A stretch of DNA of 64,000 nt, taken from the NCBI RefSeq assembly GCF_028583425.1, contig NC_072791.1, positions 195,214,311 to 195,278,310 of the forward strand. The letters are read 5' to 3'. Under the pieces are notes generated by a model, which was given only the letters and a program-made list of their open reading frames with translations, was not told the DNA's origin and ran no database searches. Positions 8,801 to 20,865 of this stretch are shown here, piece after piece. Every line of letters starts with the position of its first letter. The first letter of the stretch is position 1. Source of the stretch: Eublepharis macularius. Taxonomy: Eukaryota > Chordata > Lepidosauria > Squamata > Eublepharidae. The position numbers and the translations under genes were made by a program.

Positions 8801-10504
8801 TACATTAGCATGCTAAAAGCTGAATGTTTAAGCATTGTTGTTTTGTCTCATAATAAAACATGTGAACCAGATCTTTGAGATTTTATTTTTTTTGGTCTTA
8901 GTAGCAGTGATGCTGTCCTGGTTGATTCATAATCCTAGGCAACCACCGCCAACTCTGGACATGCTGAAGGGAAAACCTAAATTGATCTCTTAAGGCTGAG
9001 GAGACGATGCAAATGATGCTAAGTGATACCATTGCACAGAGCTTTAACCTGACTTGTCAGAATTTAAGAGCTGTCAAGTCTGTTGTGTTGTTGTCCCCAC
9101 AGATCCTCCTCCTCCTTCCTGCCATCAGATGGCAAACTCTTTCCTTGGCAATGCACAGCAGCGCTTTAGACACTATTTTATTTTCCCTGTGGATTGGCCT
9201 TCTTCAGAAATGTCAACACCAATCACTCCGTTAATAGCATGTTAATCATAGAGCAAGGGTAATCAAAGACATTCTTGGATGTATCTGATGACTTTCCCTT
9301 TTCTGTCAATCCCTCAAATGGAAGGCTGCGAGTCTTGGTTTCTTTTCTGCCCCCCCCCCGCCCCCCCGTATCACACTGTGGTTCTCTGAGGAAAACTTGT
9401 GTCTTTAAAAGACGCAGAATGTCATCTAATTATACAGGTGCTGCCTTCACTCTGCATAAAAGGAAGTAATTGCTAGGTGATTATAATTTTAGTTCTCATT
9501 TTCCCCTGGTCACACATAAGAGTTCTCCTCACCAAACCTGGAAACCTTTAAAAGAAAATATATGCACACATCCATAGTATAGCCGATGTTTTGGAGAAAA
9601 ATCATGCTTTGAAAAACAGTATGAACTTCCAGCTTGCGAGCTAATTCTTTAAGCGTCTGTGACTGCCTGGTAAACATCAGATGCTATATTTATTTATGCC
9701 TGAGTTTCAACAATGAAAGATGTAGTGAAGTCGAGACTCAGCTGTTTTATACCACCATGTCATTTAATCCCACTTCAGAGGTGAGGGCAGCTTGAATGGG
9801 AATCCTCCCAAGGTCCCTGACCCTGCAGCTGGCCAGGCAGATATCTCCCCACTTTTAGATGTAAGAAGGTTATTGGGATGTGGCTATGGTTTGAATACAT
9901 TGAGGACAGATTTATAGATGTATAGAACACAGGACCTTACAGAGTTTTTATATGGCAAAAGAAAGATTTCAATAAGTTTGTCCTTCGTTACAACAGATAA
10001 TTAACAGTGTGTGCCAAACAAAGCTACCTAACAAGTGTACCAACAGCCTCTTTCATAACTCAAAACTACCTTCTGGACCCTTGGGCAGGGTAGAAATGGG
10101 AAATAAAGAAATAGCCTTCAACATCTTGTCCATCTCCATTTTCTCTTTGGGGCCTGCTAAGCAAAAAAAGATTCATACCCAAAGTTCCGAGATCAAAACA
10201 AATCTAACAAGTCAGTTTAGGAAATGGCATAAAAATTCCCTGTAATAAATGTGCATATAAATCCTTGAATCAAACCAGCTGCACGATCCTCTTTCTAGCT
10301 GAAGTGCAGGTGTTTCTCCAGTCTCTTGAATTCAGGGCCCACCTACGTTTCATCTTCTTTTTGAGTTTACTTTAAATGTCTTTTTTTGTTGTTGCAAATT
10401 TAGCTGTTAGGATTGCTTTTATCAACTTTTAACACTAGGCAAAGCTATCCCCCTGAGCCTCTTTTACCACCACTGGAGGGGAAAATATAGGGATCTATAC
10501 ATTT
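8801..10504 (+). other. Repeat-poor intronic DNA
   Basis: No recognised gene or transposon. A polyC/polyG-like tract is at 9351-9367. TTTAAAAGACGCAGAATG near 9405 and a TTTATACCACCATG stretch at 9747 are not informative. Confidence 0.4.
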
Positions 10505-10573
10505 TCTGTGCCCTGACCTGGATATCCCAGGCAAGTTTGATCTTGTCAGATCTCAGGAGCTAAGCAAGGTCAG
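10505..10573 (+). mobile_element. 5' part of a 5S-derived SINE, cut by a MITE
   Basis: GCCCTGACCTGGATATCCC, then GATCTTGTCAGATCTC and GGAGCTAAGCAAGGTCAG match the 5S SINE at 1587. The match stops where the next element begins with TAGGGTTCCCAGG. Confidence 0.75.
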
Positions 10574-10872
10574 TAGGGTTCCCAGGTGATGGTGATGGGC
10601 AAGCTCCCGGCAGTTTGCCTGCTTGTCTACTGGTGCACTGGTGACCAGTGGAAGGTTTTAGGCTGCCTAGAGATCGCCTGCCATTGGCAGGCACTCTAGA
10701 AACAGGCATGACGTGCGTGCTTCTGTGACACTGTGGTGCTGCCCACAAGAGTGCTCCCAAACTTTGTTTGGGGCTGATTCTCAAAGAATTGGCCCTGCAC
10801 AGAGCATAGGAGCACTCCCGTGGCTGGTGTGATGACATCACTTCTGGAAGTGACATCATCATGCAAACGCCA
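10574..10872 (+). mobile_element. TAGGG-family MITE with GC-rich interior, right end missing
   Basis: It begins TAGGGTTCCCAGGTG. It shares CTGATTCTCAAAGAATTGG, GGAGCACTCC and CACTTCTGGAAGTGACATCA with the copies at 33401 and 34560. No GGCAACCCTA right terminus is seen, so it looks 3'-truncated. Confidence 0.65.
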
Positions 10873-12187
10873 TCTTGCTTTGCTTTGCTTTGACTCTTGG
10901 AAACTTATACCCTGAAAATCTTGATGGTCTTTAAGGTGCTACTGGACTCAAATCTTGCTGGTTTAAACCTGAATCTCAAGTACCAATCCACAATCCTTTT
11001 ACTCCAGAGAACTCCCACTGATGTGAGCAGTTTTGGATTAAGAGGTTTCCAGTTTACAATCTCATCCCCTGTGTCCCTTATTGTCTGACTGTGATGGAAG
11101 AGAGCTTGCTTGTCTTTCAAACTTTCTGACAAAAAGCACTGTGGAACTCAGTGTTTCGTCAAACGGTATGCTTAAGCCTTAGCTTGATAGAATTCCTGCT
11201 CTTTCTAATCCATCCTCAAGTATATCAACAGCTCTTTTATTTAGGATTCCATACCTAGTACTCTAATGAGGTCGGAAAGGTCAACGCCAGCTGGCAGGAA
11301 AGGTCAGAATGGGTTCTGCATACATTCTTTTTCTGTAGATCGGTATTCAGCATGCAGGAGAACTGCAAGTGGAGGGTTGATAGGCGGGTGGGGGGCGGGT
11401 GGGGAGAAGGGTTGTATGGTTTGCATTGTGTAGCAAAATAATGGCACGATTTGACAGGTAGCCTTCATTACCCTTTCCCATAGAACACACCGTTATTTCT
11501 GCAGCTATTTATATAGCTGTGGCAAACGAAGGGCACAGTGTGGACTGTTTTTGAAAAGTTTTGCGTCTCCTAAAATTTTGTAAGGTATTTTTTTTCTTAT
11601 CATGGAAAGTAGGCCACCTCTCATCGAAGATGTGTTGCATTTCATTCCTAGTCTTTCCTGCCAATAAAAAGTGCAAAAATTGTAGTACTCTTTTGTGCAA
11701 GGAAACTTCCTCATTATGAACGCTTCCTTGTTTCAAATGTTATTAGTTCAGTGGGGCCATCGCTCACAATTAGGAATCGCTGTTCTTGATGGTGGTTGAT
11801 GGGTAGTATGCTCCCTGCTGGAAAAAAAATTCCAGGTGCCAGAGCTAACTTGATGCAACCATAAGAACTGTGTAATTATTTCCCACATTTCCCAAATAAT
11901 CATTAGCTGGAATCCCAGGATCTCATTGTACAAGTGGAAGGGACATCTGCTCCTACAGGTGTGGTATCTAATTATGGTCCCCAGCTGCACCCACCCATGC
12001 ACCTGCAAAGCTGTTCTGGAGGATCTCCTGGCTCTCTGGTTTCAAGGGACAGGGAAGAGAATAATGGCATGGGGGGAGGGGACTGGCAAGCTTCCCTATG
12101 CTGCCAGAAGTACCTTCTGCCTGGGTGGCAGGATCGTTGGAGCCAAACTAATATGTAAGGTTTCTATAAACATAATACAGTATTAAG
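10873..12187 (+). other. Intronic DNA with a fold-back element scrap at 10925-10965
   Basis: GGTCTTTAAGGTGCTACTGG at about 10926-10945 is one arm of the fold-back family seen at 4291 and 21425. The rest is unique. A G-rich tract occurs at 11385-11410. Confidence 0.4.
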
Positions 12188-14165
12188 AGTGTGTGTGTTA
12201 TGTGCTGTCAAGTTGCCTCTGACCTTTGGCAGCCCTATGAATGAAAGACCTCCAAAATGTCCCGTCGTTAACAGACTTGCTCATATCTTGCAAACTGGAG
12301 GCCGTGGATTCCTTTATTGAGTCATGCCATCTCATTTTGGGTCTTCCTCTTTTCCTACTGCCTTCCACTTTTCCTAGCATTATTGACTTTTCCAGAGAAT
12401 CTTGTCTTCTCATGATGTGACCAAAGTGAAATAGCCTCAGTTTTATCATTTTAGCTTCTAGGGAGAATTCAGGCTTGATTTGGTCTAGGACCCACTTATT
12501 TGTCTTTTTGGCTGTCCATGGTACCTGCAAAACTCCTTCAGCACCACATTTCAAATGAATCAATTTTCTTCCTGTCAGCTTTCTTCACTGTCCAACTTTC
12601 ACATCCATACATAGCAACGGGGAATAGCATAGTTTGGATTATCTTGATTTTGGTCCCCACATAAACATTTTTATTTTTAAGGATCTTTTCTAGTTCCCTC
12701 ACAACTGGTCTTCCAAGTCTCAATCTTCTTCTGATTTCTTGGTTGCAGTCTCCCTTCTGGTTGATGATTGAGCCAAGGAATAGAAAATCTTGAAAAATTT
12801 CAATTACCTCATTGTCAACTTTAAAATTGTGTAATTCCTAAATAGTCATTACTTTTGTGTAAGCCTGTACTGGAAAAAGGGTTTGGGGCCTAGAACCTAG
12901 GTCTGATTAATAGACTGCAGATACATAGATAGACCAGACTAGCCGATAACTGAGCTGTACCTAGGGTTGAATCAATTTGCATGTTTAGCAAAGGTTCAAG
13001 GGGCATGTGTATAAAAAAGAGGTCACCATGACTAGGAGAGGTGGTATAATACAGGACTAGGCCAGCTGGAACGACTGGAGTGGGAGAAGAGCTGATGTTA
13101 CTGCTCTTTGGAAGGCAAAGCTTGTTTCCAAGCTTTGGAGTGAAGAGCATAGAGCTGAAACTGCTGGCTGGAAGAGCTGAACCTTTCTCCCTGAGAGAGC
13201 TGCAGTAGCTGGGAAGAGCTGAAGAAGCAAAGAAGAGCAAAGAACAGGAATTGCTCGCAGTTCATCTCGTTGACTGCTTAAGACCAGCACCCTAGTACAG
13301 AGCTGCCCCACTTTGTCTTGCTAGGAGAAACGGGGAACTGCTCCTAGGGCAACAACCAAGCTCCAGGATTCAGACAGCATCTTCACAAAGAGTCCTGCTG
13401 TGGCAAGGCCTTCTGAATATTTGGGACACTGTTCCAGGCATAGCCTCTGGCCAAAAACCCAGAACTGTCTGCGCACTTTACCAAGGGATTATGAGTAGGA
13501 CTGTGCTCTGAGGTCACTGGTTACTGATCCAGTATTAATAACTTTGGGAATGTTTTCATAGCTGTGTTTAAATAAATTGCATTTATATTTTGAATTGGTA
13601 AACACATATATCTAGACATTGAACCTGGTCCTCAGGACTCTGGGATAACATTTGTCTTCTTGATTTTCAGATGTAATCCTGCTTTGGTGCTTTCTCCTTT
13701 AACCTTCATCACTAGACATTTCAAGTCTTCACTGTTTTCTGCCAGTAACGTGGTGTCATCTGCATATCTCAAATTGTTAATATTCCTTCCACCAGTTTTC
13801 TCTCCACCTTCTTCTAGATCTAATCCAGCTTTCCTTTTGATATGCTCTGCATAGAGGTTGAACAGGTAGGGAGATAATACGTATCCTTGTCTAACACCTT
13901 TGCCCATTGGAAACCATTCTGTTTGACACTATCCATAGTTTTTCAGGATCCACACAATCAAAAGCTTTGCTGTAATCCAAAAAAACATAAGCTGATTTTC
14001 TTCTGAAATTCCCTAGTATGTTCCATTAGCCATTGTAAATTTGCAGTGTGATCTCTAGTGCGTTTTCCTTGACTGAAAGTGTCCTGAGTTGGTCCATATT
14101 AGTTCACTCACACTCAAAATTGCATTATAAAAATGTTCAATTTCTTCTTTTATGGTTTCTAGCTG
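12188..14165 (-). mobile_element. BovB (RTE) LINE fragment, antisense, split by a solo LTR
   Basis: The minus-strand frames 13632-13907 and 12198-12563 are reverse transcriptase. The first has RQGYVLSPYLFNLYAE and the catalytic YADD at about residue 48. The second has the C-terminal AKKTNKWVLDQIKPE and RKRGRPKMRWHDS signature. The 12538-12723 frame lies between them. Sequence runs 12188-12857 and continues at 13651 without loss once the inserted LTR is removed. The 5' end with the endonuclease is missing. Stops and frameshifts show it is inactive. Confidence 0.88.
12858..13650 (+). mobile_element. Solo LTR of an endogenous retrovirus-like element, inserted in BovB
   Basis: The insert begins TGTAAGCCTG and ends GGGATAACA, so it has TG...CA termini. 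It is flanked by TTTG at 12854-12857 and TTTG at 13651-13654, a 4-bp target duplication. The BovB sequence reads through cleanly when the insert is removed. It holds TATAAAA at 13010-13016 and AATAAA at 13571-13576, as in a U3-R-U5 order on the plus strand. It is about 793 bp and has no coding region. A 4-bp duplication fits retroviruses or some Gypsy elements; the class is not certain. Confidence 0.68.
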
Positions 14166-14254
14166 ATAATGGATATTAATAGCTCACAACTAGTCATTAA
14201 AGATTGTTCAAAATGGCTCGGCTCCCGGGTTTTGATCTCATCTTTCTCTTTCTG

Positions 14255-14680
14255 TCCCCCATAGCTGAGGCAGATGGCAACTAGAGCCAGGGCTTTCTTG
14301 GTAGTGGCACTTTGTCTTTGGAATACCCTTCAGCAGGATTTTACCTAGTTCCCACTTTTTAGGTGGCTATCTTACTATATATTTTATTGCATTTAGACTA
14401 CTGCGTTGTGCAGGGGGTGGACTAGATGACCCTAGAGGCACCTTCCAACCCTATGATTCTATGATTCTATACTGTAGGGTTTTATGATGTTTGGTTTGCT
14501 TTTTGTCAGTTTTATGGTGTACTATGATTTTTTTTTTACTGTTGCCTGGTTTAGTTTTATGGATTTGTTTTAATTTTTGAAATGTTTCTTCTTGTTTTAT
14601 GCTATGGATTGCCTTGAGCAGATTTTCCTGGAAAGGCAGCATGCAAACCTTGTAAAGAAATAAATCGAATTGTAATTAAC
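14255..14680 (+). mobile_element. L2-group LINE 3' end with a CR1 tail piece inside
   Basis: AACTAGAGCCAGGGCTTTCT to GGAATACCCTTC matches the end of L2-type reverse transcriptase (residues like RARAFLV). The 3' UTR ends with GCCTTGAGCAGATTTTCCTGG and GTAAAGAAATAAAT. Within it, about 14395-14472 is a CR1-like 3' end: GGGGGTGGACTAGATGACCC, then ATGATTCTATGATTCT. Confidence 0.7.
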
Positions 14681-14884
14681 TAGCTTTCAACCTTCAACCT
14701 AGTCTTAAGTGCAGGACCTGCAAATGCTCGCAGAGAGTTTCCCTGCCCATAACAGCTTCCTTCTACATATCAGAAAAGAAAGTAAATCCTCAAGTGCATT
14801 ATACTACATATACATCTACTGCCTCCATTGAAAAATGAGACATTGATTTTTTGTGCAAGAGCTCCATTCATTTACCAGACCACA

Positions 14885-15190
14885 CATGGGACTCTGGATC
14901 ACGGCAAAGGTTTGTTTGTTTGTTTATGTCATTTATAGTACGCCTTTGTCACTGAGACTCAAGGCAGATTACAAATGTGAGATTAGTGCAATCAGCAGCA
15001 AGGACAAGGGCAGGCATTTCCATACAGTGTCAAGGACGTTTCCATAAATAATGTTAGGGTAAATGGAGCAGACAAAGTAGGATGAGACATGAAAACATAT
15101 CTTAAAGAAGAGGTTTTATGTTTCAGACTGTTAAAGCTGTGGTTCTGTTTGCCACAAGCATACGTTAATATACTAGGTACATAACACAAA
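14885..15190 (-). mobile_element. L2-group LINE 3' end, antisense
   Basis: TGTTTGTTTGTTTATG, CATTTATAGTACGCCTTTG, ACTGAGACTCAAGGCAG and CATTTCCATACAGTGTC match the blocks at 23950 and 24225. The tail is at the low-coordinate side, so the element is antisense. Confidence 0.7.
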
Positions 15191-16844
15191 ATGCCAACAT
15201 ACTGCTTTCCTTACACTCAAACGCTCAGTAAAAGAGGATTTGGGTCCCAGAACCTCATGTAATGGATCTCCCCATTTCCCCCTCTATTCTGTAGCCCTGC
15301 AGCTCCCCAAAAGCTGCTGACGGTCAGAGAACTCTTGGGAACATCAGGGAATGCAGCATAGGGGACTTCCTACGACTAGTGGACTATCAGGGTCAGTGTT
15401 TCCTTTGTGCCTGGCAATGGCTCTCCAGCATCTCAGATAGAGTTGTTTCGCATCACTTACCACCAGATCCTTTTAACCGGAGATGCCAGGGACTGGCGTG
15501 TAAACTTGCTCAACCACTGAGCCATGGCCCCACAGGAATCAGTACCTCCCCTTGCGTGCGGAAGTGTCTTTTGTTCATACAAGAGCACCTTTCTACCCAA
15601 CTCGTGAAATTCATGTGGTAATTAATTAAAAGTGTCTAATTTCTGTATTTTCAGTACACAGATTCTCAAATGCATTACGATCATGAATTCAAATGGAAGT
15701 TGGGGGTGCATGGATGCTTTGGAGGAGCTTTGGAGAAACTTTTTGCTTGTCTTGTGAAAATCTTTTGGCTTCCCCTTGAAACTTTGCAGAGGTTTCTTCT
15801 ATGAAGGAACCCTCCCTCCACATGATCACTATGAATTTTGCTGTAGGCTGAAAACTGGTGTCAACTCTCATGTTGATGAAAGATCAATTTTCTAGCTGAA
15901 GGAAGGAACCTGTAGATGTTTACAGGTCTTACTGAGGTTTCCTTTTCCTATTACTCTGCGAGTGTCCAAGAGTGGGAACGTGATGGTGAAATGTTGACAA
16001 CGAGCACAATATAGCTCCTGATGCTAGAAATACCAAGAAAAGGTACTGTTTAAATCTCCGACTGCGAAAAGGAGTCTGAGAGATTGTTGGTGGTCTAACC
16101 TGCTTTATTGAGAGAGAGACTATGAATGGGTTAGGCAACATCTTATTTTATTGCAAAAGTATACCTGTTCACTGCATGAATACTTGAGCTATTTCCAGTG
16201 TGTATCTCTTTGCTTTCTAGAGCTTGAACTGGGCATAGTTCTTTTCTAACATGGCATTTCTCACAGTATGGGTTTTTCCCCCTTCCACAAGAGAGACAAA
16301 GGGACTTTGATTTTGTTTTATAAAGGATAACTGACTTTGTCTAAAGCAAGAAACAGCAAATTGATCTCAGTGGAAAATATAATTACATTGCAACCCTCAA
16401 ACCACTTACTCTTTCAGTGGGACAATTCAAGAGTAAGTGATCTGAAAATTGCATCCTTAAAGACATTCATTGAATTCAGTTCAGTAATGCCAGTTGTCAT
16501 CCCAAGCCGGTGACTGCAGGCAGGCATTGGAAAGCCCATTCCTTCCAAAGCTGTGGCTATGAGCATGCCTGGCGCTCTAGATCTGGGGTTACATTTTGAA
16601 TCTGGACAATAGATGCATTGTAATAAGGTGATGGTTCCAAACTAAATTTTCCACTAATGGAAGGGGAAGTGTAATTTCTTCCAATTCCCCCTTCCTGCTT
16701 AGACCCTTGATTTGCCTCTCATATCATTCCTGTGGGACTCCAGTCCCACAGCTGCAGCATTTTTGAGAGATCAATGAGCTGTCGTGGGAGGGGGAAAAAC
16801 AGGAAAGTTCTGTTCCACCGATGGAAATGCCTTCATTAGCCAAA
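15191..16844 (+). other. Unique intronic DNA
   Basis: No supported gene or clear transposon. Short open frames such as 15379-15621 and 15929-16141 (minus) have no recognised domains. Confidence 0.4.
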
Positions 16845-17490
16845 ACTCGTTCTACGCGGGACTGCCCTTGAGCCTGAACCGGATATTACAACTGGTACAA
16901 AATACAGCGGCGCATGTTATTACGAGAGTGCCAAATAAGGCGCATATAACACTGTTCTTATGAGAGCTGCATTGGTTGCCAGGGGAGTACTGGATCAGAT
17001 TCAAGGTTCTGGTATTGACCTATAAGGCCCTGTGCGGACTGGGACCAGCATATCTACAGGACCATCTCTCCCCATATATTCCCCGGAGGACACTCCGATC
17101 AGGGGACAAACAGCTGTTGGTGGTCCCTGGCCCCAAGGAGGCCCACCTAGCCTCAACTAGAGCCAGGGCCTTTTCGGTCCTGGCTCTCACCTGGTGGAAC
17201 ACTCTGTCTGCTGAAATCAGGGCCCGGCAGGACCTACTATCTTTTCGCCGGGCCTGCAAGACAGAGTTGTTCCGCCAGGCATATAGCTGAGGCTGGGCCT
17301 CTGCCGGCCTGGAAAAAAAAAGTGTATAAATCTTAACCCCTGTGAAGGCTGTCCACCATCCTGTTTTAAATGTGTTGTTTTTAATGTACATGAATTTTTG
17401 ATTGTATTTTTAATATGTTGTTATCTGCCCTGAGCCCGCTTGCGGGGAGGGCGGAATAGAAATCTGAAATAAATAAATAAATAAACTTAG
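16845..17490 (+). mobile_element. L2-group LINE 3' part, sense
   Basis: The plus frame at 16976-17290 reads YWIRFKVLVLTYKALCGLGP, then RRTLRSGDKQLLVVPGP and TWWNTLSAEIRARQDL, the conserved C-terminal end of L2/CR1-group reverse transcriptase. It stops at TAG-like TGA after FRQAYS. The 3' UTR has CTGCCCTGAGCCCGCTTGC and GGCGGAATAGAAATC and ends in AAATA repeats. The 5' end, with the YADD region and the endonuclease, is missing. Confidence 0.85.
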
Positions 17491-18114
17491 TTTCGATCCA
17501 ACCCAACTTGCTTAATGTATTTGAAATTCCTTTACTAAATCTAGGCATTTTTCAGTGCAATCCTCAACAGAGCATTACACCCTTCCAAGCCAATTGTCTT
17601 CAATGGTCTTCAAAGTGTTAAACTCTTCTTAAGGCTATTTTCAAACTGCTGTGTTCTATCCACTGAATGAGTGAACAGAAACATTAGCCTTAAGATAGAA
17701 AACTGGACAATGCATCACTGTAATCAATGGAACCAAGATTTGATGTTAAAACCAGGCACTTCCTTCTTGTTTTCTAGCTCTGTTGTTCAGAGCCAGTCCC
17801 TGTACTTTTCTGCAGAGGGAAAAAAAAACAGTTGAGGGAGAGCACTGTTTAGCCGAAAAACCAATAGAGGAGACAGAGCTAAACAGCCCTCTCTTGCTCC
17901 ATTGGCCTTTCAAGAAAATATTTGTAGCTTTTCTGACACTTATGGGCGGTAAGCATTTAGCTATGATACCTGATTTTAGCAATTAATCTAAAAATACAAA
18001 CATATTTGAACCCCTGATTCGTTTTCATGTTATTTACTTAGGTGGTCCGAATGTCAACCAGTCTTTATCTAAAATGACAAAATGTTCAGACCTCTGGGGG
18101 AAAAAATTATCACG
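17491..18114 (+). other. Intronic DNA with a decayed GCAATCCTAA element at about 17556-17640
   Basis: CAGTGCAATCCTCAACAGAG to CTTCTTAAGG resembles the short reptile element with CAGTGCAATCCTAAG ends (see 31846 and 32796). The remainder is unique. Confidence 0.45.
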
Positions 18115-18305
18115 CTCCATTCTCTCTGTCCCATTCATAATTTTATAAACCTCTGTCGTGTCCCCTCCTTAACCATCTTTTTTCTAAACTGAAAAACCCA
18201 GACTCTTTAGCCTTTTCTCATTGGAAAGCTACTCCACCCCCTTAATCAGCTTAAAAAACAAAGTGGGATGTTGGAATTGGGCACAGTACTTCAGTTTGTG
18301 CTAAT
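18115..18305 (-). mobile_element. CR1 LINE fragment, antisense
   Basis: AATTTTATAAACCTCTGTCG, TGTCCCCTCC, TTTTTTCTAAACTG, CTTTAGCCTTTTCTCATTGG and GCTACTCCACCCCCTTAATC follow the order of the CR1 3' region read on the minus strand. Confidence 0.7.
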
Positions 18306-18647
18306 GTACTGTACAGATTATAAAATAAATGAAACACTAATGACAGGAGAATTTATCATACGTTTTGCTTGCAGAAGAAGTCTACAAATTTCAAAAACGT
18401 TGCGTTTTTACGCTAATTGCTATAATCAGTGCTTGAATCTAGTGAATGCTATCAAGCAGGCTTCTGTGCTGGATCGGGGTGTAATACGTTAGCAATTCAC
18501 TTGGCCTGAACCCCTGCCTCCAGCACTCAGGGACTATACATTTGGGTATTGTTGAATTGAGATTATGCATGCATTGCAGTCAGTTTTGGCTCCATTCATA
18601 AGATACCCACAACATCATAAATCAGATAAGTAGCTTTCATGCCACTT

Positions 18648-18650
<3 letters not shown>

Positions 18651-18724
<74 letters not shown>
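18651..18724 (+). repeat. Compound (GT)n(GA)n microsatellite
   Basis: A pure GT run of about 30 bases passes directly into a GA run of about 40. A similar compound tract occurs at 55343-55400. Confidence 0.98.
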
Positions 18725-18727
<3 letters not shown>

Positions 18728-18741
18728 TAAGTGAGGGGGAG

Positions 18742-18954
18742 GTTGGTTGCTAACTCCCAGTTGGGATATTCCTGGAGAATTGGGGTGGAGCCTGGGGAGA
18801 CCAGGGTTTGGGGTAGGACCTCCATGGTGTATGTCATAGATCTCCTCCCTTCACGAAGCCCCCATTTTCTCCAGGTGAACTGATATCTGTAGTCTGGAGA
18901 GCAGTCGTAATGCCAAAAAATCTCCAAGCCCCCACCTGGTGATTGGCAACCCTT
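18742..18954 (+). mobile_element. TAGGGTTGCCA-family MITE, diverged
   Basis: It has GGTTGCTAACTCCCAG near the left end, GGTGGAGCCTGGGGAG inside, ATTTTCTCCAGGTGAACTG, and GATTGGCAACCCTTT at the right end. The termini have mutated and no target duplication is clear. Confidence 0.7.
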
Positions 18955-19011
18955 TGGTAACACTTCAGTACCTGTTGCAGAAAAAGCTCATCTTGTGCCA
19001 CTCTGTAGTAT

Positions 19012-19120
19012 AGAGCAGTGTTTCCCAAAGCTTTTTTTCCATGGAGAAACCATGAAATTAATTTTTCAAATCCTGAGGAACCCCTACCTATGAAAATTTT
19101 TACAGGACAGAAAAAAATTG
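19012..19120 (+). mobile_element. Decayed DNA-transposon fragment
   Basis: GCAGTGTTTCCCAAAGC, CCATGGAGAAACC and GAGGAACCCCTACC resemble a common non-autonomous hAT-like repeat. A GAGGAATG...TTTTTCATGG stretch near 19448-19475 may be its other half, with the 5S SINE in between. Confidence 0.4.
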
Positions 19121-19194
19121 ATGGTGGAGAGCACAGTTCAATTACTGCTAATTGTTTTGTCATTTATATTGTATTATTGGGAGGGAAAGGTGGG

Positions 19195-19370
19195 TATGGC
19201 CCAATCTCATCAGATCTTGGAAGCTAAGCAGGGTCGGTACTTGGATGGGCAACTGCCAAGAAAGACTCTGCAGAGGAAGGGAACGGCAAACCACCTCTGC
19301 TTCTCACTTTGCCTTGAAAGCCTCCTGCTGGGATCCCCATAAATTGGTTGCCACTTGACAGAACATACAC
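19195..19370 (+). mobile_element. 5S-rRNA-derived SINE
   Basis: GGTATGGCCCAATCTCATC, AGATCTTGGAAGCTAAGCAG and GTACTTGGATGGGCAAC are 5S-like. The body has GCAAACCACCTCTG and GGTTGCCACTTGACAG at the end. Confidence 0.85.
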
Positions 19371-20308
19371 ACACATTGTATTGTTAGTGCTCTGTAACGA
19401 TATGGAACACAGACACAATACAACTAACATTAAAAACCTGATGTTTTGAGGAATGTTTGTAATTTTTCATGGTATTTCAAAATTTTTGTTTGATGGAAGA
19501 AGCATTCATTGCATGTAGCCAAAGGCTATTACAAACAGATGCAGTGCATTAAAAAGAAAAAAAACCTTAAATCATAAATATCATCTAGTTGTGCATTTGG
19601 GTAGATACTTTCAGATTTCCAATGCAAAGGACAACAAGAAGCTAGAATCTCAAAACAGTTGCCCTTGCTCCAAGGTCACTTGCTTAGCAGAGTATGTGCT
19701 TATCATTTTCTGCCTTGTACCAGCTGTGCCAGAACAGAGCAGGTCAGGTTGGCACATCTCGCTCGGTTGTGACACACAAAACAGGACTCGCCAAAAGAAG
19801 CTCATTTCTCCCTAGCAACTTGTTATGTTTCCTTAGGAAGCGGTCTTCTTACCTTTTTAAAAAAATTTTGACGGCCATAAATGGCAGAAAGAAATAAAAT
19901 GCGCACTTTGCTGTAGAGAACTATGTAAACATTTGTCTACATTCATTCTAGAGGCAAGTGGATGGGATTTGTTTTGAGTCCAGTGGGAGCGTTGATATGT
20001 TTGCCGGTGTTTTTGCCAGCATGTTATTATGTTGATGCAGACAGCAAGATGTGAGCTGAGAGGGCTTAGGATGCTGACTAAATCTTCCTTCTCCTCCTGT
20101 ATGTCCCCAGCACTGCCTACTTCTGGCCCTTATGCCAGCATGGTGCTCAATTGAGTGCTACAGCAGCGTATCTCCAAGTATACATCTTCAGAAGATCTTT
20201 GGAGAGAGGGCGTATAAATGTTCTAAATAAATAAATATCTCCATGTTACACTGGAACAGGGATTAGTTGCCTTCCTGTTTTCAGACTGGCTTTAGGATTG
20301 CTTAAGAT

Positions 20309-20726
20309 TAGAGATGGGCATGAACCGAACTACGAACCAAAGTTTGTGACAAACTTGGCCAGTTCATGGTTCGTGAACCAGCGGTTCGTCAGAGCCCATT
20401 TCTGACGCTATGAACTTTAGATTGGTTCATTTGGTTCATTTTGGTTCATCACTGTAGACAGCCTGGCGCCGATCAATCAGTTTCCTAGGCAACAGGGGAT
20501 GGACTTCCTGCAGACCTTCTGCTGACGGAAGTGGCTTTCTATTGGCCTGGAAGTGACCTTCTACTGACCCGCAAGTGATGATATGCTGACCTGGATGTGA
20601 CATTTTCACGAACCAAACAAACCGGTTTGCGAACCAGGGTAGGTTCATGAAAGTTTGTGTTTTGTGAAATTCGACGAACCACACAGTTCGTTCCCCCCAC
20701 CCCACCCCGGTTTGTGCCCATCTCTA
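20309..20726 (+). mobile_element. hAT-type MITE, TAGAGATGGGC family, copy 1
   Basis: The ends are TTAGAGATGGGC-like and GCCCATCTCTA. The flanks CTTAAGAT (20301-20308) and CTCAAGAA (20727-20734) match at 6 of 8 positions, an aged 8-bp duplication. The interior is crowded with GGTTC/GAACC words in both orientations, for example GGTTCGTGAACC near 20380. It has no coding capacity. The second intact copy is at 47837-48475. Confidence 0.78.
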
Positions 20727-20734
20727 CTCAAGAA

Positions 20735-20865
20735 GATGTGTTAGTCTGTATGTCTGTAGCAGCGGAAAAGAGCAAGAGTCCAGTAGCACCTATAAGGCTA
20801 ACAAAATTAGTGGTAGCGCATGAGCTTTTGTGAGCCAGAGCTCACTTCTTCAGATACATCTTTAG
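20735..20865 (+). mobile_element. Fold-back element, GTCCAGTAGCACC family, single arm
   Basis: GTTAGTCTGTATGTCTGTAG, AAGAGTCCAGTAGCACC, CTAACAAAATTAGTGG and CAGAGCTCACTTCTTCAGAT match one arm and the loop of the copies at 23099 and 58630. It directly abuts the MITE ending at 20726. Confidence 0.7.
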
